A stretch of DNA of 46,687 bases, taken from CAZMCC01 sp964564695. Its GTDB lineage: Bacteria > Planctomycetota > Phycisphaerae > Phycisphaerales > UBA1924. Location of the stretch: the NCBI GenBank assembly GCA_964564695.1, contig CAZMCC010000016.1:1-46687 (forward strand), written 5' to 3'. Each line of letters begins with the position of its first letter. Position 1 is the first letter of the stretch. Position numbers and translations under genes: made by a program. The notes beneath the pieces are model-generated. The model worked only from the letters and a program-made list of their open reading frames with translations, made no database searches and was not told the origin of the DNA. This document shows positions 23,002-31,681 of this stretch, piece after piece.

Positions 23002-23963
23002 TGATGCCCAACGCCCGCCCCCCTGCCCCCCCCATCGCCGCCGTCTGCGTGATCCCCGCGTACAACGCGGCGGGGACGATCGCGCGTGCCGTCGCCTCGG
23101 CCAAGCGCGAGTGCGCCCGCGTGATCGTCGTCGACGACGGCTCCTCGGACGCGACGGGCGAAGTCGCCCGGGCGGCGGGGGCGACCGTCATCCGCCAGCA
23201 CAACGCCGGCCCGGGGGCGGCCCGCAACACGGCCCTCATCGCCGCCGTGCAGCTCACGCCGACGTTGCCCGTGCTGTTTCTGGACGCGGACGACGAGCTG
23301 CTCTCGAGCGCCGCCGAGGTGCTCGCGGACGCGTTCATTGCCAATCCCAGCGTGGCGGCGGTCGTCGCGGGGCACGTGGCGATCGGCCCCCCACCCGACG
23401 GCCCCACGCCACGGGTGCCTGAATCGGCGTGGGTGAGCGCCGGCACGCTGCCTTCGCGCGGGCTTGCGCTGGGGCCGTACCACATCTTCTGCACGAGCGG
23501 CCTGGTGCTGTCGCCGGCGGCCGCGGCGGAGCTGCGCTTCGACGATCGGCTTCACTTCGCGGAGGACCGCGACCTGATCTATCGCGCCGGGGCCCTGGGA
23601 CCGATCGCGGTGATCAAAGGGCCGCTCATCCACAAGCACATCGGCGCGGGGCTGACCGACGACCCGACGAAGGTGCGGCGGTGGCTCGACGATCAGTTGG
23701 CGCTTGCGCGCAAGCACTGCCCGGCGCGAACGCCCGGAAGCGGTCCCGACCCCGCGTTCGAGCCGCTCCGCGCGTGCACGGAGTGGGTGGTCAAGCACGC
23801 GATCCGGACCGGGGCTGGCACGCCCCACGGCGTCGACTCCGGCGCGTGGCGCGAGGTGCACAAGGTCTTCGCCCAGCGCTGCTGGGCGCTGGGTTCGAGC
23901 GTGCGCCGGGCCTACTGGGCCGCGCGGGTCACCGGCGTGCTGTCCCGCACGGCGCGGCCCTGA
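23001..23963 (+). CDS. Family 2 glycosyltransferase
   Basis: A 320-residue GT-A-fold glycosyltransferase. The N-terminal block VCVIPAYNAAGTIARAV (about 15-31), VIVVDDGSSDATGEVAR and HNAGPGAARNTAL (nucleotide-sugar binding), then the DxD motif as LFLDADDE, identify the family. The likely catalytic acidic residues are in HFAEDRDLIYRAG (about 190-202). No membrane helix is evident. It follows lpxA and the MBL protein with a one-base TGATG overlap, so an envelope-glycan role is plausible but the sugar is unknown. The last 52 bases of the gene overlap the end of the opposing lipoprotein gene. Confidence 0.88.
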   Translation: MMPNARPPAPPIAAVCVIPAYNAAGTIARAVASAKRECARVIVVDDGSSDATGEVARAAGATVIRQHNAGPGAARNTALIAAVQLTPTLPVLFLDADDELLSSAAEVLADAFIANPSVAAVVAGHVAIGPPPDGPTPRVPESAWVSAGTLPSRGLALGPYHIFCTSGLVLSPAAAAELRFDDRLHFAEDRDLIYRAGALGPIAVIKGPLIHKHIGAGLTDDPTKVRRWLDDQLALARKHCPARTPGSGPDPAFEPLRACTEWVVKHAIRTGAGTPHGVDSGAWREVHKVFAQRCWALGSSVRRAYWAARVTGVLSRTARP

Positions 23964-25405
23964 GCCAGCCACCGGCGCACGGCGAACGCCCCCGACATCC
24001 CCGCAAACAACGCCAGCGCCAGGCCGATCGACGCGTACACGATCAGGCGGACGGCGACCACGCGGACATCCTGCGTCAGCGACCGGATGGTCCGCTCCCG
24101 CTCCCGCCACTGCGGGGAGTCGACCAGTTCGCGGGCGCTGTGCACCGCCGTGTTGAGTTCCCGCAGTGTGCCCGTGGCCGACTCGATCGCCTGCTGGTAC
24201 TCGCGGATATCGAACGGGCGGCCGGGCGGCGCCTCCGACGAGCCCGCCTTGTCACCCGACAGCGCCTTCACCTCGACGAGCACGCCCTTGACCGACACGC
24301 TCAGCGCGTCCGCGGCCTGGATCGTCCCCTTCAGCTCCGCCAGCACCGCCTGAGCCTCGGCGTGGCGCTCGTCGAACGCCTCGAGCAGCGCCACCCGTTC
24401 GTCGGCGACGCCCTTGAGCAGGGCCGTACGCTCGGTCGCGATGGTCTGCTCCACGCGCAGGACCTCGGCCGAGAGCACCCGCCCCGCCTCCACGATCGTC
24501 TCCGCGCGGTTCTTGGCGATCACCGCCGGCAGGTCCTCGGCGAGCGTCGCGAACCGTTTCAGCGACGCCACCACCTCGTCGGCGTTCTCCAGCGTCCGCT
24601 CGGACTCGGGGAACGTCATCGCCGCCGACAGCAGCAGCTCGCCGCGCCACCCCAGCAGCGACGGCACTTTCTGCGAGTAGTAGAACATCCGCTCGGCGAG
24701 GAGGCGCGTCTTGGTGACCTCCGCAACCGCGGGGGAGAGGTCGGCGAGCGGGTCGAGGCCGAAGAGCGCGAGCAGCGACTGGGGCGGCCCACCCCCTCCG
24801 CGACCCTGCGCGTCCCGGTCCGCGTGCAGGGCGATCTTGCTCGCCCGGATGCCGGTGACGTACACCTCGTCGCGGTACTGGCGCCGGATGTCCTGGGCAA
24901 GCGTTCGCAGCGACGCGGCCTCGCTCGCGGGAATTGTCTCGTCCACGATCCGCCACACTTCGCGCTCGAGCCGCTCCATCGCGTCGGAATAGTCCTTGCC
25001 GCTCCCGTCGGTGAACACCGTCTTCACCCAGTACTCGTCCCACACCCGGCGCTGGATCGTCACCATCACCGCGAGGTCGAGCAGGGCGGTCGTCGGGTTC
25101 GGGCCGGTCACGATCTCGATCACGTCCTGGGCTCCGTCCAGCTTCGCGTGGATCGCCCGGACGCGCCGCTGCGGCGTGCGGTCGGTGGCCATCAGGGCGT
25201 CGGCGCCCTGGCGCGTCAGCGCGATGTAGGTGTCGGCGTAGCCGAAGAGGGCGGCCTGGAGAGCGACCGAATCCTGATCGGCGCGGTGCGCCGGCGGGTC
25301 AGTTCTCGCTGGCGGGTTCATCGACTCGCAGGCGCACAGTCCCAGGCACGCGGTGAGGATCGCTGCCGCCCCCAACATCAACGACATCGCGCGCAGAGCC
25401 CGCAC
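23912..25405 (-). CDS. Lipoprotein/membrane protein with long helical region, unknown function
   Basis: A 497-residue protein I do not recognise. From a GTG at 25405 it has an Arg-containing start, a hydrophobic stretch and two possible lipobox Cys residues (ILTAC, GLCAC), so export and lipidation are likely. The middle (about 150-420) is strongly alpha-helical with coiled-coil character (VEVEQTIATERTALLKGVAD-like heptads, LEAFDERHAEAQAVLAELKG). A single membrane helix lies near the C-terminus (about 455-478, LIVYASIGLALALFAGMSGA) with Arg residues after it. Anchoring at both ends with a helical periplasmic span could bridge membrane layers; this is inference. The 3' end overlaps the glycosyltransferase gene by 52 bases. 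TTG 25411 and ATG 25387 are alternative starts. Confidence 0.7.
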   Translation of the reverse strand: MRALRAMSLMLGAAAILTACLGLCACESMNPPARTDPPAHRADQDSVALQAALFGYADTYIALTRQGADALMATDRTPQRRVRAIHAKLDGAQDVIEIVTGPNPTTALLDLAVMVTIQRRVWDEYWVKTVFTDGSGKDYSDAMERLEREVWRIVDETIPASEAASLRTLAQDIRRQYRDEVYVTGIRASKIALHADRDAQGRGGGGPPQSLLALFGLDPLADLSPAVAEVTKTRLLAERMFYYSQKVPSLLGWRGELLLSAAMTFPESERTLENADEVVASLKRFATLAEDLPAVIAKNRAETIVEAGRVLSAEVLRVEQTIATERTALLKGVADERVALLEAFDERHAEAQAVLAELKGTIQAADALSVSVKGVLVEVKALSGDKAGSSEAPPGRPFDIREYQQAIESATGTLRELNTAVHSARELVDSPQWRERERTIRSLTQDVRVVAVRLIVYASIGLALALFAGMSGAFAVRRWLAQGRAVRDSTPVTRAAQ

Positions 25406-25562
25406 GATCAACGAGCCTACCGCCCATCACGCGCACCGCAAGACCGAACCCGTCAACAGGCGCATGAAACCGGCGCTCCGCACAATTGCTCGGATTCGCC
25501 CGGGGATCGCCCACGATTTTCGACGCACGGACTCGGGCGAACTTCGCCCAGATTCACAGGCT

Positions 25563-26744
25563 TCAGCCGCGCCTCTCGATGGGGGTGTACGCGACGCCGT
25601 GGGGGCCGACGTACGCGGCGTCGGGCCGGAACAGGCGGTTGCCCTGGAGTTGTTCGATGATGTGGCCGCTCCAGCCGGCGATGCGGCTGAGGGCGAACAT
25701 CGGCGTGAACAGGTCGAGCTGCAGGCCGATGCTGTGGTACGTGGTGGCCGAGTAGAAGTCGACGTTGGGGTAGATGCCCTTGGCGGCCTTCTCGCGGAGC
25801 ATGACCTGCTCGATCGCGTGGCTCTTGTCGTACAGCGGGGTGTTGCCGGTGTCGGCGGCGAGCTGCTTGGCGAGGGTCTTGAGGTAGGTCGCGCGGGGGT
25901 CGTAGGCCTTGTAGACGCGGTGGCCGAAGCCGGCGATCTTGTCCTTGTTCGTGAGCTTCTTCTGGATGAAGGGCTCGGCGTCCTTGACCTCGGGGATCTC
26001 GGCGAGCATGCGCATGACGTCTTCGTTGGCGCCGCCGTGGAGGGGGCCGCGGAGCGAGCCGATGGCGCCGGTGAGGGCGGAATAGACGTCGCTCATCGTG
26101 CTGATGATGACGCGGGCGGAGAAGGTGGAGTTGTTGAGGCCGTGGTCGGCGTGGAGGATCATGCAGGCGTCGAAGGCCCGCTCCATCGTGGCGGTGGGCT
26201 CCTTGCCGTTGAGCATGTAGAGGAAGTTGGCGGCGAAGGAGAGTTCCTTCTTGGGGTGCACGAGCGGCAGGCCGCGGCGATAGCGGTCGAAGTAGGCGAT
26301 GATCGTCGGGGCCTGGGCGAGGACGTTGAGGGCCTTTTCGCGGGCGGAGGGGAGGTCGTTCTTGTTCGGGTCGGCGTCGTACATCGCGAGGGCCGAGACC
26401 ATCGTCCGCAGCATGTGCATCGGCTGAGAGGTCTTGGGCACGCCGCTGACGCGCTCGGCCATGCCGCCCGGGAGCTCGTAGCGGGAGCGGAGCGAGGTCT
26501 TGAAGTCCTCGAGCTCCTGCTTCGTCGGGAGACGGTTGTTCCAGAGGAGGAACGTGGTCTCCTCGAACGTCGAGTTCCGCGCCAGGTCGTCGATCGCGAT
26601 CCCGACGTATTCGAGAACGCCCTTCTCGCCGTCGATGAAGGACATCTTCGTTTCGGCGGCGACAACGCCCTCGAGCCCCTTGGAGATGACGGGGGCGGGG
26701 GCGGCGGAAGCGGGAGCGGACGGCGATGCGATGGTCATGGACAT
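25563..26744 (-). CDS. gltA: Citrate synthase
   Basis: Citrate synthase condenses oxaloacetate and acetyl-CoA in the TCA cycle. The 393-residue product has the active-site His in HADHGLNNSTFSARV, the second His in GPLHGGANEDVMRML, the substrate-binding GFGHRVYKAYDPRA and the catalytic Asp in NVDFYSATTYHSIGL, so all key residues are present. The length fits the short (dimeric, Gram-positive/archaeal-like, also 2-methylcitrate synthase) group rather than the larger proteobacterial enzyme; prpC-like specificity cannot be excluded by sequence alone. ATG 26744 (or 26738) follows GAGG. An Ala/Pro-rich leader of about 20 residues precedes the conserved start of the fold. It is divergently transcribed from the RraB-like gene. 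Confidence 0.95.
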   Translation of the reverse strand: MSMTIASPSAPASAAPAPVISKGLEGVVAAETKMSFIDGEKGVLEYVGIAIDDLARNSTFEETTFLLWNNRLPTKQELEDFKTSLRSRYELPGGMAERVSGVPKTSQPMHMLRTMVSALAMYDADPNKNDLPSAREKALNVLAQAPTIIAYFDRYRRGLPLVHPKKELSFAANFLYMLNGKEPTATMERAFDACMILHADHGLNNSTFSARVIISTMSDVYSALTGAIGSLRGPLHGGANEDVMRMLAEIPEVKDAEPFIQKKLTNKDKIAGFGHRVYKAYDPRATYLKTLAKQLAADTGNTPLYDKSHAIEQVMLREKAAKGIYPNVDFYSATTYHSIGLQLDLFTPMFALSRIAGWSGHIIEQLQGNRLFRPDAAYVGPHGVAYTPIERRG

Positions 26745-26767
26745 AGGCCTCGGTAATTTGAGGGCCG

Positions 26768-26773
26768 AGTATA
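26768..26773 (-). promoter_or_regulatory. Possible -10 element of the citrate synthase gene
   Basis: On the reverse strand TATACT lies 23 bases before the proposed gltA start codon. It is an almost perfect -10 hexamer in an otherwise GC-rich stretch. No good -35 is visible 16-18 bases further upstream, so this is tentative. Confidence 0.35.
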
Positions 26774-26921
26774 GGGACACCAAACGATCCGGCCGACCGT
26801 TTTCGCTTCCCGATCGCGTCCTGATCCACGATTTTCACGACCTGAAGAGGGGAACCGTCCACCCGGCGAACTATCCTCCGCCCTTCCGCGATTCGCCCCA
26901 ACGCCGAGCCGAGGGTCCTGC

Positions 26922-27695
26922 ATGAGCGCACACGAGGAAAACTGGGTGGTCTTTCAGCGCGAGGTCGACGACCAGCCCGCCGTCATCCGCGTCGACGTCG
27001 GCTGGGCGGACGAAGAGCACGACGGGCTGAACCTCCCCGCCGTCGTCGAGTTCTCGGCCCGCTTCAAGGCCGACAACGAGGACTCCGCAGGCATGGCCCC
27101 CGGCGACGACGAGCAGGAGCCGCTGGGCGCCCTCGAGGACGAGATCGTGGACGCGATGGACGAGGCGGGCGCGGTGATGGTGGCGGCCATGACCGCCGAG
27201 AACACGCGTCGCTGGGTCTTCTACGCCCCCGCGCCCGAGACCGCGGAGACCGTGCTGAGCGCCCTCTCCAACCCGGCCGACTACGCCCTTGAGGCCCGCG
27301 CCGGCGACGACGCGGCGTGGGGCATGTACCACGACTTTTTCCTCCCCGATGAACAGGAGATGTCGGTGATCGCCAACCAGGGCGTGTTCCACGCCCTGGC
27401 CGAGAGCGGCGACATCCCCGAGCGCGATCACACCATCGAGCACCTCGCCTATCTCCCCACCGAGCCCGCCGCCGACCAGTTCGCGGCGTGGGCCACCGAG
27501 CAGGGCTTCGAGATCATGAGCCGCTACGAGGCCGAGGACGCCGATGAGGGGATGCCCTCGTTCGCGGTCGAGTTCTCGAAGGTGCGGCCCGCGACGATGG
27601 ACGCGGTGATGCCGGACATCGACGCGGCCACCGAGCGGGCCGAGGACCTGGACGGGTTCTACGACGGGTGGCAGACGACGCCGATCACGGAGTGA
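26922..27695 (+). CDS. DUF695 and RraB-like two-domain protein
   Basis: A 257-residue acidic cytosolic protein. The N-terminal part (about 5-130) fits DUF695 (ENWVVFQREVDDQPAVIRVD ... RRWVFYAPAPETAE). The C-terminal part (about 145-245) fits the RraB (ribonuclease E inhibitor B) fold, with FFLPDEQEMSVIANQGVFHA, then RDHTIEHLAYLPTEPAADQF and EQGFEI. In Escherichia coli RraB binds RNase E and modulates RNA decay; whether this fused form does so is unknown. The ATG follows GAGGG by seven bases. It is transcribed away from citrate synthase. Confidence 0.8.
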   Translation: MSAHEENWVVFQREVDDQPAVIRVDVGWADEEHDGLNLPAVVEFSARFKADNEDSAGMAPGDDEQEPLGALEDEIVDAMDEAGAVMVAAMTAENTRRWVFYAPAPETAETVLSALSNPADYALEARAGDDAAWGMYHDFFLPDEQEMSVIANQGVFHALAESGDIPERDHTIEHLAYLPTEPAADQFAAWATEQGFEIMSRYEAEDADEGMPSFAVEFSKVRPATMDAVMPDIDAATERAEDLDGFYDGWQTTPITE

Positions 27696-27704
27696 TTTCG
27701 GCCG

Positions 27705-27740
27705 GGGCGCCACCACTGTCCGCTCCGGGCCGGTCGTGCC
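27705..27740 (+). repeat. Degenerate REP-like hairpin
   Basis: Foot GGGCGC (one change), imperfect stem related to the CACTACCGGCC class, loop GCTCCG. It lies just after the RraB-like gene. It looks like an ageing member of the family centred on the RAYT gene. Confidence 0.45.
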
Positions 27741-27793
27741 CGAACAACCGCCGCGCGCGGCCATCTGAACGCCGCCACCGAGTACCCTTCCCC

Positions 27794-29002
27794 GTGCTCC
27801 TCCCGCTCGGCACAGACCGCCCCCTCCGCCGCCCCACGAAGGTCACGTACGCGCTGGTGATGATCAACGTCGCCATCGGCGTCGGGGTGTTCACGGTCGC
27901 GAAGGTCTCGCCCACCGACGCCGGGCGGCTGTACGACTGGCTGATGCTCGACCCGCGCCGGCTGAACCCCTTCACGTTCATCTCGTACGCCTTCCTGCAC
28001 GCGGACTGGATGCACCTGCTGGGGAACATGCTCGCGCTGTGGGTGTTCGGCCCCAATGTCGAGGACCGGCTCGGGCGGGCCGGGTTCAGCGTGCTCTACT
28101 TCGTCGGCGCGGTCGTCGCCGGGGCCGCCCACTGTGTCACGACGAACGCCCCCGTGATCGGCGCCTCGGGCGCGATCGCGGCCGTCACGGGCGCGTACAT
28201 CGTGCTGTTCCCACGCACGAACATCAAGACGATCTTCCTGGTGTTCTTCAGCATCTTCTGGGTGCCGGCGGTGTGGTTCATCGGGTTCTCGATCTTCAAG
28301 GACCTGTTCTGGCTCGCGGCGTCGACGAGCATCATCGGCTCGGGCTCGGGGCGCGCGGTGGACGACGCGGTCGCCCGGACGGCCCACCTCGGGGGCTATG
28401 CGCTGGGCGCCGGCGCGAGCCTCATCCTGCTGTGGACCGGCCTGCTCAAGCGCGAGGTCTACGACCTCTTCAGCATCGGCAAGCAGGCGATGCGACGGCG
28501 CCAGCTCCGCGAACTGGCGGCCCGCGCACCCTCGGGCCCGATCGGCCCCAAGGCCCTCGAAGTGACCGAGCGTGTGCGCAAGAACGCGGCGGCCGCGAGC
28601 GACGCCCGGATGGAGGCCCTCGCCCGGGCCCGCAGCGCCGTCGTCACCGAACTGAGCGCCGGGCGCCACGCGGACGCCATCGCGAAGTACCGCGCCCTGC
28701 TGGGCGAGTTCGGCGACATCGACACGGCCGCCGTGCTCGCCCGGCGGCCCATGGGCGACCTCGCCAACGCCCTCTTCCTCGCCCGCGATCACACCACCGC
28801 CGCCACGGCCTATGAGGCCCTCCTCACCGCCTATCCCCGCGACCCCGACGTTCCGCGCATCAAGCTCATGCTCGGGCTGATTAACGCCCGGTACCTCAAC
28901 GATCCGGTGCGGGCCAAGGCCGTGCTCGCCGGGCTGGATGTGCAGCTCGCGGCCGAGGATGAGCGGCGGCAGGCGCGGGAGCTGTTGGCGGATCTGGCGT
29001 AG
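27794..29002 (+). CDS. Rhomboid-family intramembrane protease with C-terminal helical (TPR-like) domain
   Basis: A 402-residue membrane protein. The rhomboid core (about 15-235) has six or so hydrophobic segments, the L1-loop/TM2 block HADWMHLLGNMLALWVFGP, the catalytic Ser in GASGAIAAVTGAY and the catalytic His in RTAHLGGYALGAG. Both dyad residues are therefore present and the enzyme should be active. After an Arg-rich hinge, a cytosolic helical domain (about 250-400) shows TPR-like periodicity (ALARARSAVVTELSAGRHAD, ALFLARDHTTAATAYEALLT) and may recruit substrates. The GTG start at 27794 gives the shortest N-terminus consistent with the fold; no strong ribosome-binding site is seen. Confidence 0.88.
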   Translation: MLLPLGTDRPLRRPTKVTYALVMINVAIGVGVFTVAKVSPTDAGRLYDWLMLDPRRLNPFTFISYAFLHADWMHLLGNMLALWVFGPNVEDRLGRAGFSVLYFVGAVVAGAAHCVTTNAPVIGASGAIAAVTGAYIVLFPRTNIKTIFLVFFSIFWVPAVWFIGFSIFKDLFWLAASTSIIGSGSGRAVDDAVARTAHLGGYALGAGASLILLWTGLLKREVYDLFSIGKQAMRRRQLRELAARAPSGPIGPKALEVTERVRKNAAAASDARMEALARARSAVVTELSAGRHADAIAKYRALLGEFGDIDTAAVLARRPMGDLANALFLARDHTTAATAYEALLTAYPRDPDVPRIKLMLGLINARYLNDPVRAKAVLAGLDVQLAAEDERRQARELLADLA

Positions 29003-29007
29003 ACCGC

Positions 29008-29048
29008 GGGTGGCATGCTCAGGCCGCTCTGGGCTTGAGCATGCCTCC
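29008..29048 (+). repeat. REP-like hairpin (stem class CATGCTCAGGCC)
   Basis: Foot GGGTGG, 12-base stem CATGCTCAGGCC/GGCTTGAGCATG with one mismatch, loop GCTCTG. It starts five bases after the rhomboid stop codon. The loop is identical to the other copies while the stem is unrelated to them, which is the clearest case of stem replacement in the family. Confidence 0.65.
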
Positions 29049-29072
29049 ACTGGTACTTGCTACCGTCACGCC

Positions 29073-29522
29073 ATGAAGCCTACGACCAAGCGTCGACTCG
29101 TCCTGGCGAGTCTCTTCCTGGCCGGCGTCGGCGCGGGCGTGCTGGTCTCGCTGGGACTGCGCATCGGGCGGCCGGCCGGCGTCCGGTTCGGCGTCGTCTT
29201 GATCCCCGATAGTTCCCCGGGATCAACGAGGACATTCTTCACCGCCATCGCTCCGACAGGGTCCGACGCAGGCTCGGCGCTCAAGACACTTGCCTCCCTG
29301 GGCATCAACCCGGCTCCCATTCGCGAACTCTGGGTCGACTCGTTCACCGAGGAATACGCCAAGTCGACGCCGGCGGCCGTCAAGGCCTACACGTCCGGGG
29401 CGGGCGTTGACTACTGGCTCGTAAAACCGATCGGGTATGCCCACCAGCAGGTCTACATCTTCGTCGACGCCCAAGACCGCGTGCTCGACGTCCAGGTACA
29501 GACGACGCACACCGGCCCTTGA
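29073..29522 (+). CDS. Small membrane-anchored protein, unknown function
   Basis: A 149-residue product with a basic start (KPTTKRR) and one N-terminal membrane helix or uncleaved signal (about 9-31, LVLASLFLAGVGAGVLVSLG). An ~115-residue soluble domain follows, with alternating hydrophobic strands and the ending QVYIFVDAQDRVLDVQVQT. The layout suggests a small alpha/beta periplasmic domain. No family is recognised. It stands alone behind a REP-like hairpin, with codon use like its neighbours. Confidence 0.55.
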   Translation: MKPTTKRRLVLASLFLAGVGAGVLVSLGLRIGRPAGVRFGVVLIPDSSPGSTRTFFTAIAPTGSDAGSALKTLASLGINPAPIRELWVDSFTEEYAKSTPAAVKAYTSGAGVDYWLVKPIGYAHQQVYIFVDAQDRVLDVQVQTTHTGP

Positions 29523-29670
29523 CCGCCTCAAACAACCCGCCGACGTCAGCTCCGCTCGATACGTCGACGGTCGTCCGCGCCGACCTGGCCCATCGAGCGT
29601 GGCAGGAGGGACTCGCCCCGCATTGTGACCCGGAATGTCTGTCTACGATGTAGTGACCGGACTCTCTCCG

Positions 29671-29934
29671 ATGACGATCCACGTGAACATTCCGCCCGGG
29701 GTTGAACAGGCAATGAAGAGCTTGGGACGCGACGCCGCCGCTGAATTCACGGAAGCCGGGATGGTGGAGCTCTACCGCCAAGGCACGATCTCCCACGGGC
29801 AACTCGCCGAGGGGCTCGGTGTCTCACGCGCGCAGGCGGATGAGATCCTGCGGCGTCACAAGGTCTCCGAAGACCTTCTGACGAGCTCGGAGCTCAACGC
29901 CCAGCTCGACGCGATGCGAAGGCTCGTCGGCTGA
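29671..29934 (+). CDS. UPF0175-type antitoxin-like protein
   Basis: An 87-residue protein starting MTIHVNIPPGVEQAMKSLG. It matches the UPF0175 pattern: a short strand with (V/I)xxP, then helices with AAEFTEAGMVELYRQGTISH and a helix-turn-helix-like GQLAEGLGVSRAQADEILRR. These proteins commonly pair with a PIN-like DUF3368 toxin, and exactly such a gene follows with a one-base TGATG overlap. ATG 29671 is preferred to 29635 because the family normally begins at this point. The HTH-like region suggests autoregulation of the pair. Confidence 0.75.
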   Translation: MTIHVNIPPGVEQAMKSLGRDAAAEFTEAGMVELYRQGTISHGQLAEGLGVSRAQADEILRRHKVSEDLLTSSELNAQLDAMRRLVG

Positions 29935-30410
29935 TGCTGGTGGTCTCCGACACATCGCCGATTAACTACCTGGTTCTGATCGGGCACGACGACGTGCTGC
30001 CGCGGCTGTTTTCTCGGGTGTTGACCGTGCCCGCGGTGCTGGCCGAGCTCAGTCATGCGGGCTCGCCCGCGCTCGTTCGCCAATGGGCTTCGACGCCGCC
30101 GAAGTGGCTCGAGGTTCGCGCTCCGACTTCGCTGCAGCCGACCTTGCGCCTGGGGCGGGGCGAGGTCGAAGCCCTGAGTCTGGCGAGCGAGATGAAGGCG
30201 GACGCCGTGCTCATCGACGAGCGAAAGGGAGCGCAAGCGGCCGCGGCGCTCGGGCTTCTCGTAACTGGCACACTCGGCGTGCTGCAACTCGCGGGCGAAC
30301 GGGGCCTTGTTTCGCTGCCAGACGCCATCGGCGCGCTCCGGGCAACGACGTTCCGAGTGTCGGACGAATTGCTTGCAGCCGTGCTCGGGCGTCCGCGCGG
30401 GGGCGCGTGA
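29934..30410 (+). CDS. DUF3368/PIN-like nuclease toxin
   Basis: A 158-residue PIN-domain-like protein. The N-terminal acidic motif VVSDTSPINYLVLIG is diagnostic of DUF3368. Further conserved acids lie in LGRGEVEALSLASEMKAD and VLIDERKGAQAAAALGL, which together would bind Mg2+ in a ribonuclease site. The C-terminal GTLGVLQLAGERGLVSLPDA also fits. It pairs with the preceding UPF0175-like antitoxin. Toxicity is inferred from family pairing only. ribD follows almost immediately. Confidence 0.8.
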   Translation: MLVVSDTSPINYLVLIGHDDVLPRLFSRVLTVPAVLAELSHAGSPALVRQWASTPPKWLEVRAPTSLQPTLRLGRGEVEALSLASEMKADAVLIDERKGAQAAAALGLLVTGTLGVLQLAGERGLVSLPDAIGALRATTFRVSDELLAAVLGRPRGGA

Positions 30411-30414
30411 GCCC

Positions 30415-31551
30415 GTGCCCGCACTGAATGATAAGCCCATGCTCGCCCTCGCCGCCCGCAGCGCCCTCCGCGCCGTCGGTCTGGTCGAGCCCAACCCGCT
30501 TGTCGGGGCGGTGCTCGTCAAGAACAACCGCATCATCGGTGCCGGCCACCATCGCCAGTTCGGCCGGGCACACGCCGAAGTCGAGGCGCTCGCTGATGCC
30601 GGGTCACGCAACGAAGACCCGCGCGGCTCGACCATGTACGTCACCCTCGAGCCCTGCAACCACCACGGCAAAACGGCCCCCTGCACCGATGCCCTCATCG
30701 CCGCCGGCGTCGCCGAAGTCGTCATCGCCCGCCCCGACCCCAACCCCATCGCCGCAGGCGGGGCCGACAAGCTCCGTGCCGCGGGCGTGCGTGTGCGCTT
30801 CACCGACGCGTGCCCCGCGGCGATCCGGATCTCCGATCCGTTCGTCAAGCGCGTCACCACCGACCTCCCGTGGGTGATCGCCAAGTGGGCCCAGACGCTC
30901 GACGGGCGGATCGCCACGCGCACGGGTGAGAGCCGGTGGATCAGCTCCGAGCGATCTCGGCGTCGGGTTCACGAGCTTCGCGCCAAGGTCGATGGCGTGC
31001 TCACCGGCATCGGCACCGTCCTCGCCGATAACCCCTCGCTCACGGCCCGACACGCCCGCCACGTCCGGCGCGTGGCCCAGCGCATCGTCGTCGACCCGCG
31101 GATCGAGCTCCCGCTCGCGTCGACCCTCGTCGCCTCCGCCCGGGGCGTGCCCGTTCTGTGCGCCACGACGCCGCTGACGCGAACGGCCCGTCCGGACCAC
31201 GCCGCGCAGCTCACGGCCGCCGGCGTTCACATGCTCGAGGTCCCCGCCGCCCCGCCCCCGCTTCACCGCCACGCGCACATCGACCTGCGGGCCCTGCTCG
31301 CGTCGCTCCGCTCGACCCGCGGCGTCTCGAGCGTCCTTGTCGAAGCCGGCCCGCGCCTGCTGGGCTCGCTGCTCGCGTCCGGCCTCGTCGACGAAGCCCT
31401 CGTGTTCATCGCCCCGACCGTCCTCGCCGACGACTTCGCCCGGCCGGCCGCCGTCGGCCTTGAAACCCCCAGGCTCGCCGATGCGCTGCGGATGCAGATC
31501 GTGGACATGCGTCGCAGCGGCGACGACGCGATGCTGACGCTTCGGAAATGA
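30415..31551 (+). CDS. ribD: Bifunctional riboflavin deaminase/reductase RibD
   Basis: RibD deaminates and then reduces the pyrimidine intermediate in riboflavin synthesis. The 378-residue product has an N-terminal deaminase domain (about 8-150). Its zinc motifs are HAEVEAL and EPCNHHGKTAPCTDALI, with the catalytic Glu present and the substrate loop PNPLVGAVLV also seen. The C-terminal reductase domain (about 150-378) begins PWVIAKWAQTLDGRIATRTG and includes RRRVHELRAKVDGVLTGIGT and VEAGPRLLGSLL. GTG 30415 is the likely start, four bases after the toxin gene stop; ATG 30439 is less likely because it would clip the first helix. The rest of the riboflavin genes are not in the window. Confidence 0.93.
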   Translation: MPALNDKPMLALAARSALRAVGLVEPNPLVGAVLVKNNRIIGAGHHRQFGRAHAEVEALADAGSRNEDPRGSTMYVTLEPCNHHGKTAPCTDALIAAGVAEVVIARPDPNPIAAGGADKLRAAGVRVRFTDACPAAIRISDPFVKRVTTDLPWVIAKWAQTLDGRIATRTGESRWISSERSRRRVHELRAKVDGVLTGIGTVLADNPSLTARHARHVRRVAQRIVVDPRIELPLASTLVASARGVPVLCATTPLTRTARPDHAAQLTAAGVHMLEVPAAPPPLHRHAHIDLRALLASLRSTRGVSSVLVEAGPRLLGSLLASGLVDEALVFIAPTVLADDFARPAAVGLETPRLADALRMQIVDMRRSGDDAMLTLRK

Positions 31552-31563
31552 TCGCCGGTTGCC

Positions 31564-31655
31564 GGGTGCCACTACCGGCTGCTCGGAGCCGGTAGTGCTC
31601 GTGCTCAGACAAACCACCCGGCACTACCGGCCCAAAGCGGCCGGTAGTGGCACCC
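31564..31655. repeat. Inverted pair of REP-like hairpins (stem class CACTACCGGC)
   Basis: A forward copy (31564-31599, loop TGCTCGGA) and a reverse copy (31620-31655, perfect 11-base stem CACTACCGGCC, loop GCTTTG) face each other across 20 bases between ribD and accA. The reverse copy is identical in stem and loop to the copies flanking the RAYT gene 3 kb away. Confidence 0.85.
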
Positions 31656-31681
31656 CGCGGGGGTCTACCCTTCCGTCCAAC

